DNA of 64,000 nt. It comes from Rahnella sikkimica (GTDB taxonomy: Bacteria > Pseudomonadota > Gammaproteobacteria > Enterobacterales > Enterobacteriaceae). The notes beneath the pieces are model-generated. The model did no database searches and was not told where the DNA came from. It saw only the letters and a program-made list of their open reading frames with translations. Shown here one piece after another: positions 16,668-26,407 of this stretch (within the stretch, counting starts at the first letter, position 1; the number at the start of each line of letters is the position of its first letter). Position numbers and translations under genes: made by a program. The DNA lies in assembly GCF_002951615.1 (NCBI RefSeq), contig NZ_CP019062.1, positions 62,001-126,000 of the forward strand. Direction: 5' to 3'.

Positions 16668-18614
16668 ATGGCCTTACTTAACGACGAAATCCGCGACCAT
16701 ACCGCAGAGTCCGTCCTTTTCGTTCGTCGTGCCGTGATTGCATTTCTGGTTGTGGCCTTAATGTCTGCCGCTCTGGTGTTCAACCTGTATCATTTGCAGG
16801 TCGGAATGCATGATTTTTACCAGACCCGCTCGAATCAGAATGACATCAAAATGCTGCCGATCGCCCCGAGTCGCGGGCTGATTATGGATCGCAACGGTGT
16901 TGTACTGGCGCAAAATATCACGCTTTACCAGCTCCAGGTGATCCCAGGTAAAGTGCCCGATCTCAAAGGCACCCTGAATGCGCTGAAGCCCATTGTCGAT
17001 CTGACGCAGGATGATCTGGACAGCTTCCATGACGCGATGATCCATGGCCGTCATTTTGCGCAGATCCCCTTAAAACTGGCACTGACCGACGTCGAGGTCG
17101 CCCGTTTTTCTGTGAACCAGTTTGATTTCCCCGGCGTCTCCATCAGCACCTATCAGCAGCGTCGTTATCCGTATGGCGCTGAACTGGCGCACGTCGTCGG
17201 TTATGTGTCGAAAATTAACGATAAAGATGCAAAACGTCTCGATGAAGAAGGGATCGCGGAGAATTACGCCGCCGACCATGACATTGGCAAGCAGGGCGTT
17301 GAAAAGTATTATGAAAATATCCTGCATGGCCGCACCGGTTATCAGGAAGTCGAAGTGGACAACCACGGGCATGTCGTGCGCCTTCTCAAAGAAGTGCCGC
17401 CGCAGGCCGGGCAAAATATCTATCTGACGCTGGATCTCGGTTTACAGCAGTACATCGAGAAAGTCCTGAAAGGGCAGCGCGCCGCCGTCGTGGTGATGGA
17501 TCCGCGGGACGGCGGCATCAAGGCGATGGTGTCGAGCCCGAGCTATGATCCCAATCCGTTCGTGAATGGTATTTCCAGTAAGGAATACAGCGCGTTACTG
17601 AAAAATCCGGATCTGCCCCTGATTAACCGCGTGACGCAGGGCTTATATCCACCAGCCTCGACGGTGAAACCGTTTATGGCAACGTCTGCATTATTTGAAG
17701 GGGTGATCACGCCGCAAACCACCTTCTTCGGCGCACCGACCTGGACGCTGCCGGGCACCGAGCGTCATTACCGCGACTGGCTGAAAACCGGCCACGGCCT
17801 GCTGAATGTCACCAAAGCCATCGAAGAATCCGCCGATACGTTCTTCTATCAGGTGGCGTATGAAATGGGCATCGATCGTATTCATACCTGGCTGAGCAAA
17901 TTTGGTTACGGGAAATCCACCGGCATCGATCTCGATGAGCAATATAATGGCGTTCTGCCAAGCCGCGAATGGAAGATGAAAGTTCATAAAAAAGGCTGGT
18001 ATCAGGGGGATACGGTTTCGGTCGGTATCGGCCAGGGTTATTGGGTGGCGACACCAATTCAGATGGTGCGTGCGCTCAGCGCGCTGGTCAATAACGGCAA
18101 ACTCGAAACGCCGCATCTGCTGTATTCTTCAAAAAGTGGCAAAGTGATCACGCCTTATAAAATGCCGCCGACGGAGCAAATTGCCGATGCAAAATCCCCT
18201 ATCTGGGGAATAGTCAAAAACGGCATGTTCGGGATGGCGAATTTCCCGAACGGTACCGGATATAAACTATTTCACACCGCGCCTTATCAGATAGCTGCGA
18301 AATCAGGGACGTCTCAGGTATTCAGCCTGCGTGAGAATCAGGTATATAACGCCAAAATGACGCCGGTACGCCTGCGTGACCATATTTTCTATACCGCGTT
18401 TGCGCCGTATAAACATCCGACCGTCGTCATGGCGCTTATTATGGAAAACGGCGGTGGTGACGGCGTGGTGGCCGGCCCGACAGCGCGCGCCATCCTTGAC
18501 CATATTTTCCTGCCGCCGCAGGCAACGATGTGCGACCCGGCAAAAGCAGATAACCCGGCCGACTGCGAACAACCGGTTCCCACCCCGAATTCTCCGGGGT
18601 TCAGTGAGCACTAA
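16668..18614 (+). CDS. penicillin-binding protein 2 paralogue (elongation transpeptidase type)
   Basis: 648 residues with the full class B PBP2 architecture: cytoplasmic start, one membrane helix (~21-45), pedestal domain, and transpeptidase domain. SxxK is STVK (Ser331), SxD is in EESADTFFYQ, and KSGT is in AAKSGTSQVF. It is clearly homologous to E. coli MrdA but diverges more than its neighbours do. It stands alone, without rodA or rlmH. It is therefore probably a second, specialised PBP2, comparable to PBP2-SAL of Salmonella; a relocated mrdA is the alternative. Confidence 0.85.
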   Translation: MALLNDEIRDHTAESVLFVRRAVIAFLVVALMSAALVFNLYHLQVGMHDFYQTRSNQNDIKMLPIAPSRGLIMDRNGVVLAQNITLYQLQVIPGKVPDLKGTLNALKPIVDLTQDDLDSFHDAMIHGRHFAQIPLKLALTDVEVARFSVNQFDFPGVSISTYQQRRYPYGAELAHVVGYVSKINDKDAKRLDEEGIAENYAADHDIGKQGVEKYYENILHGRTGYQEVEVDNHGHVVRLLKEVPPQAGQNIYLTLDLGLQQYIEKVLKGQRAAVVVMDPRDGGIKAMVSSPSYDPNPFVNGISSKEYSALLKNPDLPLINRVTQGLYPPASTVKPFMATSALFEGVITPQTTFFGAPTWTLPGTERHYRDWLKTGHGLLNVTKAIEESADTFFYQVAYEMGIDRIHTWLSKFGYGKSTGIDLDEQYNGVLPSREWKMKVHKKGWYQGDTVSVGIGQGYWVATPIQMVRALSALVNNGKLETPHLLYSSKSGKVITPYKMPPTEQIADAKSPIWGIVKNGMFGMANFPNGTGYKLFHTAPYQIAAKSGTSQVFSLRENQVYNAKMTPVRLRDHIFYTAFAPYKHPTVVMALIMENGGGDGVVAGPTARAILDHIFLPPQATMCDPAKADNPADCEQPVPTPNSPGFSEH

Positions 18615-18644
18615 CCGGATCGTTATAAACCACCGATAACCGCG

Positions 18645-18662
18645 TGTCATTGAATGGCGACA
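18645..18662 (+). promoter_or_regulatory. GlrR activator site 1 upstream of glmY
   Basis: TGTC-N10-GACA, the published GlrR (QseF) recognition pattern, ~230 bp upstream of the predicted glmY start. Confidence 0.75.
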
Positions 18663-18676
18663 GATGCCGTTTGGTA

Positions 18677-18694
18677 TGTCGTCATTTAGCGACA
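18677..18694 (+). promoter_or_regulatory. GlrR activator site 2 upstream of glmY
   Basis: TGTCGTCATTTAGCGACA is a second exact TGTC-N10-GACA match, 32 bp (three helical turns) from site 1. The AT-rich 150 bp up to the promoter leaves room for IHF-assisted looping. Confidence 0.75.
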
Positions 18695-18863
18695 TTTAAC
18701 TAACTGATTAAATTAGGTTTTATTTTTATCAAAAAAACATGTTGGGAAACAGCGACAGCGAGCGTGATTTTTAGACAGAGATCACAGTTCATTTCTGAAT
18801 AAAATATCTAATAAAAATTAAAAATCGTTATTAATCATTATGATAAATATTTTATTTAATAAC

Positions 18864-18879
18864 TGGCACGCTTCGTGCT
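18864..18879 (+). promoter_or_regulatory. sigma-54 promoter of glmY
   Basis: TGGCACGCTTCGTGCT has GG and GC at -25/-24 and -13/-12 spacing (10 nt between), placing +1 at 18890-18891, just where the conserved AGTTGCTCATTCACC of GlmY begins. Transcription should need GlrR and RpoN. Confidence 0.85.
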
Positions 18880-18890
18880 ATATTCCTAAC

Positions 18891-19095
18891 AGTTGCTCAT
18901 TCACCTGATTATGATTGGCTCACGCGAAAGCGTTGATATGCTCATAATGTCCGAATGACGCCAAAGAAACGGTGCCTATCGTTCACCAGACCGATAATCG
19001 TTGCGCAAGCACGTTATCACGCATCGAACGACACGTTGAGTGAGGCACCACCTCTTCCGGTTTGCTGGATACCTTTATCAGGTATCCAGCAACAC
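18891..19095 (+). ncRNA. glmY: GlmY small RNA
   Basis: GlmY protects GlmZ from RapZ-guided RNase E processing and thereby raises GlmS synthesis when glucosamine-6-phosphate is low. The 5' end (TTGCTCATTCACC) and the long conserved segment 18951-19060 (CCGAATGACGCCAAAGAAAC through ATCGAACGACACGTTGAG) match E. coli GlmY. A hairpin and bulge precede it. A perfect 12-bp stem (TTGCTGGATACC/GGTATCCAGCAA) lies at 19062-19092, but no T-run follows it, so the 3' end is uncertain. Position before glrK is as in E. coli. Confidence 0.88.
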
Positions 19096-19200
19096 CACCC
19101 CTTCGAATACTCCTGTTTCCACTAAACTCTCTTTCACTTTTCTCTGACACTGGCTGTTCAAACCGTTGTCAGTTAGCATGGTTTATCTGTGTAAAATGAG

Positions 19201-20637
19201 ATGAATGCGTTGAAAAGAGGACGTTTATTCCCCGGTTCTTTACGCCAGCTGGTATTGATGGCTTTCCTGTTAGTCTTGTTGCCGTTACTGGTGCTGGCCT
19301 GGCAGGCTTATGACAGCCTCGATCAGCTCAGCCGTCAGGCGGCGCACATTAACCGCACCACGCTCAGTGATGCGCGTCGCAGCGAATCGATGTCCAGCAT
19401 CGCGCTGGAAATGGAACGCAGCTATCGCCAGTATTGCGTTCTCGACGATCCCACGCTTTCCCGCCTTTATCAGAATCAGCATAAACAATATTCGCAACTG
19501 CTGGATGCGCACGCGTCCGTTCTGCCGGATTTACGCTACTACCAGACGCTCCGCACATTGCTGACGCAACTGACCGAACCTACCTGTCGTAATAACGCAC
19601 CGGATAATGACGCTTCCGCGCGGCTGGAAAATTTCTCGCGCACGAATGCCGAAATGATTCAGGCGACGCGTGAGGTGGTCTTTTCCCGCGGCCAGCAGCT
19701 TCAGCGTGCGATTGCCGAACGCGGTCAGTTTTTTGGCTGGCAGGCGCTGGTGCTGTTTCTTCTCAGCGGTGCGCTGGTGGTGCTGTTCACGCGCATGATT
19801 ATCGGGCCCGTGAAAGGCGTGGAGAGAATGATCAACCGGCTGGGAGAGGGGCGCAATCTGGGGGACGTCATGCGATTTAAAGGGCCGCGCGAAATCCGCT
19901 CTCTGGTGCAGCGTATCGTCTGGCTGAGTGAACGTCTGGCATGGCTGGAATCACAGCGCCACGAATTTTTACGTCACATTTCTCATGAACTCAAAACGCC
20001 GCTCGCCAGCATGCGCGAAGGCACCGAACTGCTGGCCGATGAAGTCGCCGGGCCGCTGACGCCGGATCAAAAAGACGTGGTGGCGATACTCAACAGCAGC
20101 AGTCGTCACCTGCAAACGCTTATCGAACAACTGCTCGATTACAACCGTAAACTGGCGGATGCGCCGGCGCTGAGCGTAGCGGTTGACCTTAAAACCTTAG
20201 TGAATGACGTTGTGATAGCCAACAGCCTGCCCGCGCGTGCCAAGAAGATCCGCAGTGAAGTCAACATCGGCGCGCCACAATGTCTGGCGGAACCGACACT
20301 GCTTAAGCGTGTGCTGGATAATCTCTATTCCAATGCGGTGCACTACGGGGCTGAATCCGGTACTATTTGGGTCCGCAGCCGGGAAGACGCTGGACGGGTG
20401 GTTATTGAGGTGGCAAACACCGGAACCCCGATCCCCGAAGCCGAGCGCACGATGATTTTTGAACCCTTTTACCAGGGTAGCCAGCAACGAAAAGGGGCTG
20501 TAAAAGGCAGCGGTTTGGGATTGAGCATTGCCCAGGACTGCATTCGCCGCATGCATGGAGAGCTGCAACTGGTTGCCGTTGAAGATGCGGACGTCTGTTT
20601 CCGCATTGAATTGCCCCTGACGGCTGAGAACAATTGA
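19201..20637 (+). CDS. glrK: sensor histidine kinase GlrK (QseE)
   Basis: 478 residues: membrane helix ~14-32, periplasmic helical domain, second helix ~180-200, HAMP, HisKA with FLRHISHELKTPLASM (phosphorylated His near 262), and HATPase with NLYSNAVHYG and GSGLGLSIAQ. It phosphorylates GlrR, which activates glmY just upstream. The gene order glmY-glrK-qseG-glrR is the enterobacterial standard. Also named QseE from an adrenergic-sensing model. Confidence 0.94.
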   Translation: MNALKRGRLFPGSLRQLVLMAFLLVLLPLLVLAWQAYDSLDQLSRQAAHINRTTLSDARRSESMSSIALEMERSYRQYCVLDDPTLSRLYQNQHKQYSQLLDAHASVLPDLRYYQTLRTLLTQLTEPTCRNNAPDNDASARLENFSRTNAEMIQATREVVFSRGQQLQRAIAERGQFFGWQALVLFLLSGALVVLFTRMIIGPVKGVERMINRLGEGRNLGDVMRFKGPREIRSLVQRIVWLSERLAWLESQRHEFLRHISHELKTPLASMREGTELLADEVAGPLTPDQKDVVAILNSSSRHLQTLIEQLLDYNRKLADAPALSVAVDLKTLVNDVVIANSLPARAKKIRSEVNIGAPQCLAEPTLLKRVLDNLYSNAVHYGAESGTIWVRSREDAGRVVIEVANTGTPIPEAERTMIFEPFYQGSQQRKGAVKGSGLGLSIAQDCIRRMHGELQLVAVEDADVCFRIELPLTAENN

Positions 20638-20668
20638 TCATGACTCTATTTGCAGGCTGGTGCGGCCA

Positions 20669-21445
20669 ATGAACGCATTAACCTTTATGTCGAAATTCTT
20701 TACCCGTCTGGTGCGCGCCGTGTTGCGCCACCGGGTTCTCCTTCTGAGTGCACCACTGGCGCTGGCGGGCTGTGTGTCACATTCCGCCAATAACCGTTAT
20801 TACCAGCAAGTTTCTGACCAGATCGTGCCTGACAGCAAAGTTATCGACTTCCGTACCGCGCCATGCGAAACCTTGTGGACGCTGGATGACAGCGAAGCGA
20901 TGACTAACTCACTTTACTGGCTGCGGGCGATGGATTGCGCCGATCTCATGAGTGATGCGCAGGCACGTTTCCAGGCGCAGCAGATTTCGGCGACCCACTG
21001 GGATCAGGTATTCAAACAAAGCATTCTGCTGTCGGGTGCTGAACCGGATCAACAACAGCGCCGCGCATTGCTGGCCAAAGTGAGCGAATTCCGCGGCCAG
21101 ATGCCCGGTTCAATTCGCCCGCTGGTGCAGTTGTGGCGTGAGCGCCAGAATCTGCAAGTCGTACTCGGCGATGTAAAAGCCCGCAACGCGCGTCAGCAGG
21201 CCGTCAATGAAGACAAGCTTCAGATGATGACCGCCGAACAACTGATGCTGGAAAATAACTTAGCCGATACGCGGCGCAAGCTGGAAAACCTGACCGATAT
21301 CGAACGTCAGCTTTCTTCGCGCAAGCAGATCCAGGGCGATCTGCCGGATAATGATGCGACTTCGCTGTCAAAACCGGCCACCGGATCCACGGTGAAACCG
21401 GCAGAAACCTACGTGCCGCCTCCAAAGGAATCGAACGCAAAATGA
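20669..21445 (+). CDS. qseG: outer-membrane lipoprotein QseG
   Basis: 258 residues from the ATG (a GTG three codons upstream is possible). Signal peptide ends in lipobox LALAGC. The mature protein is helical, with a coiled coil in its second half (LMLENNLADTRRKLENLTDI) and a Pro-rich tail. In E. coli QseG contacts GlrK and modulates its activity, and participates in effector translocation in pathogens. It is translationally coupled to glrR by a 4-bp overlap. Confidence 0.9.
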   Translation: MNALTFMSKFFTRLVRAVLRHRVLLLSAPLALAGCVSHSANNRYYQQVSDQIVPDSKVIDFRTAPCETLWTLDDSEAMTNSLYWLRAMDCADLMSDAQARFQAQQISATHWDQVFKQSILLSGAEPDQQQRRALLAKVSEFRGQMPGSIRPLVQLWRERQNLQVVLGDVKARNARQQAVNEDKLQMMTAEQLMLENNLADTRRKLENLTDIERQLSSRKQIQGDLPDNDATSLSKPATGSTVKPAETYVPPPKESNAK

Positions 21446-22779
21446 CGATACGTAAAGCAGCCAGTTTATTGCTGGTGGATGACGATCCGAGCCTGTTAAA
21501 GCTGCTGGGTATGCGTCTGACCAGTGAAGGTTTTCGTGTCACGACCGCCGAAAGCGGGGCCGAAGCGCTGCGCGTATTGCACCGTGAACGCATCGATCTG
21601 GTGCTGAGCGATTTACGCATGGATGAAATGGATGGCATGGCGCTTTTTGCCGAGATCCAAAAGTTTCAGCCGGGAATGCCGGTCATTATTCTGACGGCGC
21701 ACGGCTCAATTCCCGATGCCGTTGCCGCCACGCAGCAGGGCGTTTTCGGTTTTCTCACCAAACCGGTCGACCGTGATGCGTTGTATAAAGCCATTGATGA
21801 AGCGCTGGCGCAGTCCAGCCCGTCAGTGGATGAAAGCTGGCGCGAGTCGATTGTGACCCGCAGTCCGCTGATGTTGCGTTTGCTGGAGCAGGCCAATATG
21901 GTCGCGCAATCTGACGTCAGCGTGCTGATTAACGGCCAGAGCGGCACGGGTAAAGAAGTGCTGGCGCAGGCGATTCACGGTGCCAGCCCGCGCGGAAAGA
22001 ATGCGTTTATTGCCATCAACTGCGGCGCGCTGCCGGAACAGTTGCTGGAATCTGAATTATTCGGCCACGCCAAAGGCGCATTTACCGGCGCGATCAGCAG
22101 CCGGGAAGGGCTTTTTCAGGCGGCCAGCGGCGGAACGTTGTTCCTCGATGAAATCGGCGACATGCCACTGTCATTGCAGGTCAAACTGCTGCGCGTTTTG
22201 CAGGAGCGCAAAGTCCGTCCGCTGGGCAGCAATCAGGATATCGACGTTGATGTGCGGATTATTTCTGCGACGCACCGCGATTTGCCGAAAGCGATGGAAA
22301 AAGGCGAGTTCCGCGAAGACCTGTTTTATCGTCTGAACGTCGTGAGCCTGAAGCTGCCGACGCTGAGTGACAGGGCGGAAGACATTCCGCTGCTGGCAAA
22401 CCATCTGCTTCGCGTGGCGGCACAGCGCCACAAACCGTTTGTCCGCAGTTTTTCCACCGATGCGCTGAAACGGCTGATGGCGGCGAGCTGGCCGGGCAAT
22501 GTGCGTCAGCTGGTGAACGTGATCGAGCAGTGCGTGGCGCTGACTTCCGCGCCGGTCATCAGCGAAGCGCTGGTGCAGCAGGCGCTGGAAGGCGAAAACA
22601 CTGCACTGCCGACGTTTGCTGATGCGAGAAACCAGTTTGAACTGAATTATCTGCGTAAACTTTTGCAGATAACCAAAGGCAATGTGACGCAGGCGGCGCG
22701 TATCGCCGGGCGTAACCGCACTGAATTTTACAAGCTGCTTTCCCGCCATGAACTGGAAGCCACGGACTTTAAAGAGTAA
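21442..22779 (+). CDS. glrR: sigma-54-dependent response regulator GlrR (QseF)
   Basis: 445 residues: receiver domain with phospho-Asp in [12 protein letters not shown] (~56), AAA+ domain with Walker [12 protein letters not shown], the sigma-54 contact loop GAFTGA, Walker [13 protein letters not shown]-finger region, and a Fis-type HTH at the C-terminus ([20 protein letters not shown]). It binds TGTC-N10-GACA sites; two lie upstream of glmY in this window. Confidence 0.95.
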   Translation: MTIRKAASLLLVDDDPSLLKLLGMRLTSEGFRVTTAESGAEALRVLHRERIDLVLSDLRMDEMDGMALFAEIQKFQPGMPVIILTAHGSIPDAVAATQQGVFGFLTKPVDRDALYKAIDEALAQSSPSVDESWRESIVTRSPLMLRLLEQANMVAQSDVSVLINGQSGTGKEVLAQAIHGASPRGKNAFIAINCGALPEQLLESELFGHAKGAFTGAISSREGLFQAASGGTLFLDEIGDMPLSLQVKLLRVLQERKVRPLGSNQDIDVDVRIISATHRDLPKAMEKGEFREDLFYRLNVVSLKLPTLSDRAEDIPLLANHLLRVAAQRHKPFVRSFSTDALKRLMAASWPGNVRQLVNVIEQCVALTSAPVISEALVQQALEGENTALPTFADARNQFELNYLRKLLQITKGNVTQAARIAGRNRTEFYKLLSRHELEATDFKE

Positions 22780-22923
22780 CGGGAATTTACTTTCAGCGGC
22801 ATCGGGTACATTCCTGCCGCTGAACTATGATACCTTTAGCGCCTTCGCATGCTCCGGCATCCGAAACCAGACTGTGAACCATGCTGCCGCTCAGGAAGGC
22901 GGAGAGCAAACGAATGATTATAA

Positions 22924-23271
<348 letters not shown>

Positions 23272-23293
23272 TTTCATTCAGAGTCTGAAACAG

Positions 23294-23321
23294 AAAAGGC
23301 TGACATTGCGTCAGCCTTTTT
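23294..23321 (+). terminator. intrinsic terminator after glnB
   Basis: Stem AAAAGGCTGAC/GTCAGCCTTTTT with a short loop; T-runs on both strands, so it may serve glnB and the converging hmp. Confidence 0.85.
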
Positions 23322-23347
23322 GCTTTTCAGCGCGGGTATTCTGAACG

Positions 23348-24538
23348 TCAGATGACTTTATGCGGGCCGAAACATTCGTAGTGAATGTTGGCTTCGGCAA
23401 TGCCCAGTGCCAGCAATTGCTTCGCGGCAAACTGCATGAAGCCCACCGGACCGCACAGGTAGAAGTGCATCGCCGGATTGCTGATTTTATCGCTGACTTT
23501 GCTCAGATCCATAAAGCCCTGATACTGATAGTCTTCACCCGGCAAATCGCTTTCCTGCGGCTGGTTATACCAGACATGACTTTCCAGTAACGGCAGATGT
23601 GCCTGCGCGCTTTTCACTTCACCGGCAAACGCATGAACCGCGCCATTTTCGGCGGCGTGCAGCCACTGAACCGGCGCTTTATGGCCGCGCTGCGCCAGCG
23701 TGTTGAGCATGCCTAACATCGGCGTCTGGCCGACACCGGCAGAGATCAGCGCGACCGGCGTGGTTTCGCTGACATCCATGAAGAAATCACCGCGCGGCGC
23801 AGCAAGGTGAATAATGTCGCCCGGCAGCGCAAAGTTATGCAGGAAATTAGAAACCGCGCCCTGACCTTCACGTTTAACCGCGATGCGGTACGTTTTGCCG
23901 TTCGGTGCCTGTGTCAGGGAATACTGACGGATTTCCTGATTCTCCAGGGAAACATCACGGATATACACCGCCAGATATTGCCCCGGCTGGAAATCTGCCA
24001 CGGGTTTGCCGTCAGCAGGTTCCAGCAGGAAAGAAGTGATCAGTTCGCTTTGCGGCTGTTTTTCCACAATACGGAATTCACGGGTGCCGCTCCAGCCACC
24101 CGTTTTTCCGGCGCTTTCTTTATAGATTTCCGCTTCACGATGGATAAATACGCCCGCCAGCACGCCGTAGGCTTTGCCCCACGCGTCCAGCACTTCCTGG
24201 CCAGGACTGAACATTTCATCCAGCGTTGCCAGCAGGTGTTCACCGACAATGTTGTACTGTTCCGGCTGAATGATAAAACTGGTATGTTTCTGCGCGATGC
24301 GTTCCACAGCGGGTAAAAGCGCTGCCAGATTTTCGAGATTCGCCGCATAAGCGCAGATGGCGTCAAACAGCGCCTGACGCTGATCGCCATTGCGCTGATT
24401 GCTCATATTGAAGATGTCTTTGAGCTCGGGATTGTGCGCAAACATACGGTCATAAAAGTGGGCGGTCAGCTTCGGGCCGGTCGCAGCAAGCAAAGGAAGG
24501 GTGGATTTAACGGTTGCGATAGTCTGTGCATCTAGCAT
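23348..24538 (-). CDS. hmp: flavohemoprotein, nitric oxide dioxygenase
   Basis: 396 residues from the ATG preceded by AAGGAGT, exactly the E. coli length; an upstream in-frame start adds unlikely residues. Globin domain ~1-138 (proximal His region [16 protein letters not shown]), FAD domain with [10 protein letters not shown], and NAD domain with [14 protein letters not shown]. It oxidises NO to nitrate with O2 and NADPH. Its control is indicated by an NsrR box ~155 bp upstream, with an ERIC-like segment between the box and the start codon. Confidence 0.96.
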   Translation of the reverse strand: MLDAQTIATVKSTLPLLAATGPKLTAHFYDRMFAHNPELKDIFNMSNQRNGDQRQALFDAICAYAANLENLAALLPAVERIAQKHTSFIIQPEQYNIVGEHLLATLDEMFSPGQEVLDAWGKAYGVLAGVFIHREAEIYKESAGKTGGWSGTREFRIVEKQPQSELITSFLLEPADGKPVADFQPGQYLAVYIRDVSLENQEIRQYSLTQAPNGKTYRIAVKREGQGAVSNFLHNFALPGDIIHLAAPRGDFFMDVSETTPVALISAGVGQTPMLGMLNTLAQRGHKAPVQWLHAAENGAVHAFAGEVKSAQAHLPLLESHVWYNQPQESDLPGEDYQYQGFMDLSKVSDKISNPAMHFYLCGPVGFMQFAAKQLLALGIAEANIHYECFGPHKVI

Positions 24539-24549
24539 AGTGAACTCCT

Positions 24550-24682
24550 TCCTCTTCGTCCTTGAAACTGCTGCTGCGTTAGCTGCCCTCAAGAATCCGA
24601 ATCACTGACTCAGGTCAGCTCATCGGAATTCTTTCGATTGCCTCCTTGCCGCAGCTCCAATGACTTTGAGGTTATTTAGAAT
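24550..24682. repeat. diverged ERIC element, copy 2 (hmp leader)
   Basis: The sequence follows the ERIC plan: a left arm CTTGAAACTGCTGCTGCGTT, the core CCGAATCACTGACTCAGGTC then GCTCATCGGAATTC, and a right arm with CCTCCTTGCCGCAGCTC. It is more diverged and slightly longer than the other two copies; the limits are approximate. It lies between the NsrR box and hmp. Confidence 0.6.
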
Positions 24683-24692
24683 GGAAAGTAAT

Positions 24693-24715
24693 AACATGTA
24701 TTTTAAATGCATCTT
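24693..24715. promoter_or_regulatory. NsrR operator for hmp
   Basis: A 23-bp 11-1-11 palindrome: left half AACATGTATTT, centre T, right half AAATGCATCTT. The right half is identical to the NsrR consensus half-site and the left differs at two positions (consensus AAGATGCATTT). NsrR is an Fe-S repressor released by NO. Confidence 0.88.
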
Positions 24716-24870
24716 ATATAAACCCACAATTTCTGTAAACACCCCCTAAAGGGGTAGGGCTATTTCCGGTGAGCGGTCTCTCACAACGCTGAAATTTGAT
24801 CATGTTCAGGTGAATAAAACTCCCTTGATTATGGACAGACGTTCGCAGATCAAAGCCTTGCTGTATCTGG

Positions 24871-24886
24871 AGCCAATCGTTTGCTT
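24871..24886 (+). promoter_or_regulatory. PurR operator upstream of glyA
   Basis: AGCCAATCGTTTGCTT matches the PurR consensus (ANGCAANCGNTTNCNT) at nearly all fixed positions; E. coli glyA is a known PurR target. It lies 105 bp before the glyA start. Confidence 0.75.
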
Positions 24887-24990
24887 AAAAACCTCAAACT
24901 GACCCTATCCGAAGGCCGCCTAAACATTTACACTATTGCGCAGAACCCGTAAGGGGCGTTTATTTTAGTTTGTTGAGTCAGGAGATGCGG

Positions 24991-26244
24991 ATGTTAAAGC
25001 GTGAAATGAACATTGCCGATTATGATGCTGAGCTGTGGGCAGCAATGGAAAAAGAAGTTGTTCGCCAGGAAGAACATATCGAGCTGATTGCGTCAGAAAA
25101 CTACACCAGCCCGCGCGTTATGCAGGCTCAGGGTTCGCAGCTGACCAACAAATATGCCGAAGGCTATCCGGGCAAACGTTATTACGGTGGCTGTGAGTAC
25201 GTCGACATCGTTGAGCAACTGGCTATCGACCGTGCAAAAGAATTGTTCGGTGCGGATTTCGCTAACGTTCAGCCACACTCCGGCTCACAGGCTAACTTTG
25301 CGGTTTACACCGCACTGCTGCAACCGGGCGACACCATTCTGGGGATGAACCTCGGCCACGGTGGTCACCTGACGCACGGTTCTCCGGTCAACCTGTCCGG
25401 TAAACTTTATAACGTGGTGCCTTACGGCATCAACGAAAGCGGCGACATCGACTATGACGACGTTAAGCGTCAGGCCGAAGCACACAAACCAAAAATGATC
25501 ATCGGTGGCTTCTCAGCCTTCTCCGGTATCGTTGACTGGGCAAAAATGCGCGAAATCGCAGACAGCGTTGGCGCGTACTTCTTCGTCGACATGGCACACG
25601 TTGCCGGTCTGATTGCGGCGGGCGTCTACCCGAACCCGGTTCCACATGCACACATCGTCACGACCACCACGCACAAAACACTGGCTGGCCCGCGCGGCGG
25701 TCTGATTCTGGCGAAAGGTGGCAGCGAAGAGTTCTACAAAAAACTGAACTCCGCCGTCTTCCCTGGCGGTCAGGGCGGCCCGCTGATGCACGTGATTGCC
25801 GGTAAAGCGGTAGCACTGAAAGAAGCGATGGAGCCTGAGTTCAAAGCGTACCAGCAGCAGGTTGCTAAAAACGCACAGGCGATGGTGGCTGTGGTTCTGG
25901 AACGTGGCTACAAAGTGGTTTCCGGCGGTACGCACAACCACCTGTTCCTGATGGATCTGGTCGATAAAAACCTGACCGGTAAAGAAGCTGATGCCGCTCT
26001 GGGTCGTGCCAACATCACCGTGAACAAAAACAGCGTGCCAAACGATCCGAAGAGCCCGTTCGTCACCTCCGGTGTACGTATCGGTACGCCGGCTGTGACC
26101 CGTCGCGGCTTCAAAGAAGCTGAAGTACGTGAGCTGGCTGGCTGGATCTGTGACGTGCTGGACAACGTGAACGACGAAGCCACTATCGAACGCGTTAAAA
26201 ACAAAGTTCTCGATATCTGTGCACGCTTCCCGGTTTACGCATAA
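24991..26244 (+). CDS. glyA: serine hydroxymethyltransferase
   Basis: 417 residues from the ATG preceded by GGAG, identical in length and start ([16 protein letters not shown]) to E. coli GlyA. The PLP lysine is in [14 protein letters not shown] (Lys ~229). It interconverts serine and glycine while loading tetrahydrofolate, the main source of one-carbon units. Upstream are a PurR box and a ~270-bp region shared with hmp. A terminator follows. Confidence 0.98.
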   Translation: MLKREMNIADYDAELWAAMEKEVVRQEEHIELIASENYTSPRVMQAQGSQLTNKYAEGYPGKRYYGGCEYVDIVEQLAIDRAKELFGADFANVQPHSGSQANFAVYTALLQPGDTILGMNLGHGGHLTHGSPVNLSGKLYNVVPYGINESGDIDYDDVKRQAEAHKPKMIIGGFSAFSGIVDWAKMREIADSVGAYFFVDMAHVAGLIAAGVYPNPVPHAHIVTTTTHKTLAGPRGGLILAKGGSEEFYKKLNSAVFPGGQGGPLMHVIAGKAVALKEAMEPEFKAYQQQVAKNAQAMVAVVLERGYKVVSGGTHNHLFLMDLVDKNLTGKEADAALGRANITVNKNSVPNDPKSPFVTSGVRIGTPAVTRRGFKEAEVRELAGWICDVLDNVNDEATIERVKNKVLDICARFPVYA

Positions 26245-26269
26245 TATCTGCGGAGCCGTTAAGCTGCTA

Positions 26270-26293
26270 AAACCCGCTCCGGCGGGTTTTTTT
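26270..26293 (+). terminator. intrinsic terminator after glyA
   Basis: Stem AAACCCGC/GCGGGTTT followed by seven T residues, 25 nt past the glyA stop. Confidence 0.9.
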
Positions 26294-26407
26294 ATGGGCA
26301 TGTATCAGAATTTGTGAGCTGGCAGACATTACGGGAGTCAGAATTCGTCTGCGGATTGCTAGCGATTGTGAGCTTTGTCAAAGTATTGGCCTCACACCGG
26401 AGGATTT

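Noticed and set aside
24780..24830. MetR site (TGAA-N5-TTCA) upstream of glyA
   Set aside because: TTGATCATGTTCA is only a partial match, so MetR control is not claimed.
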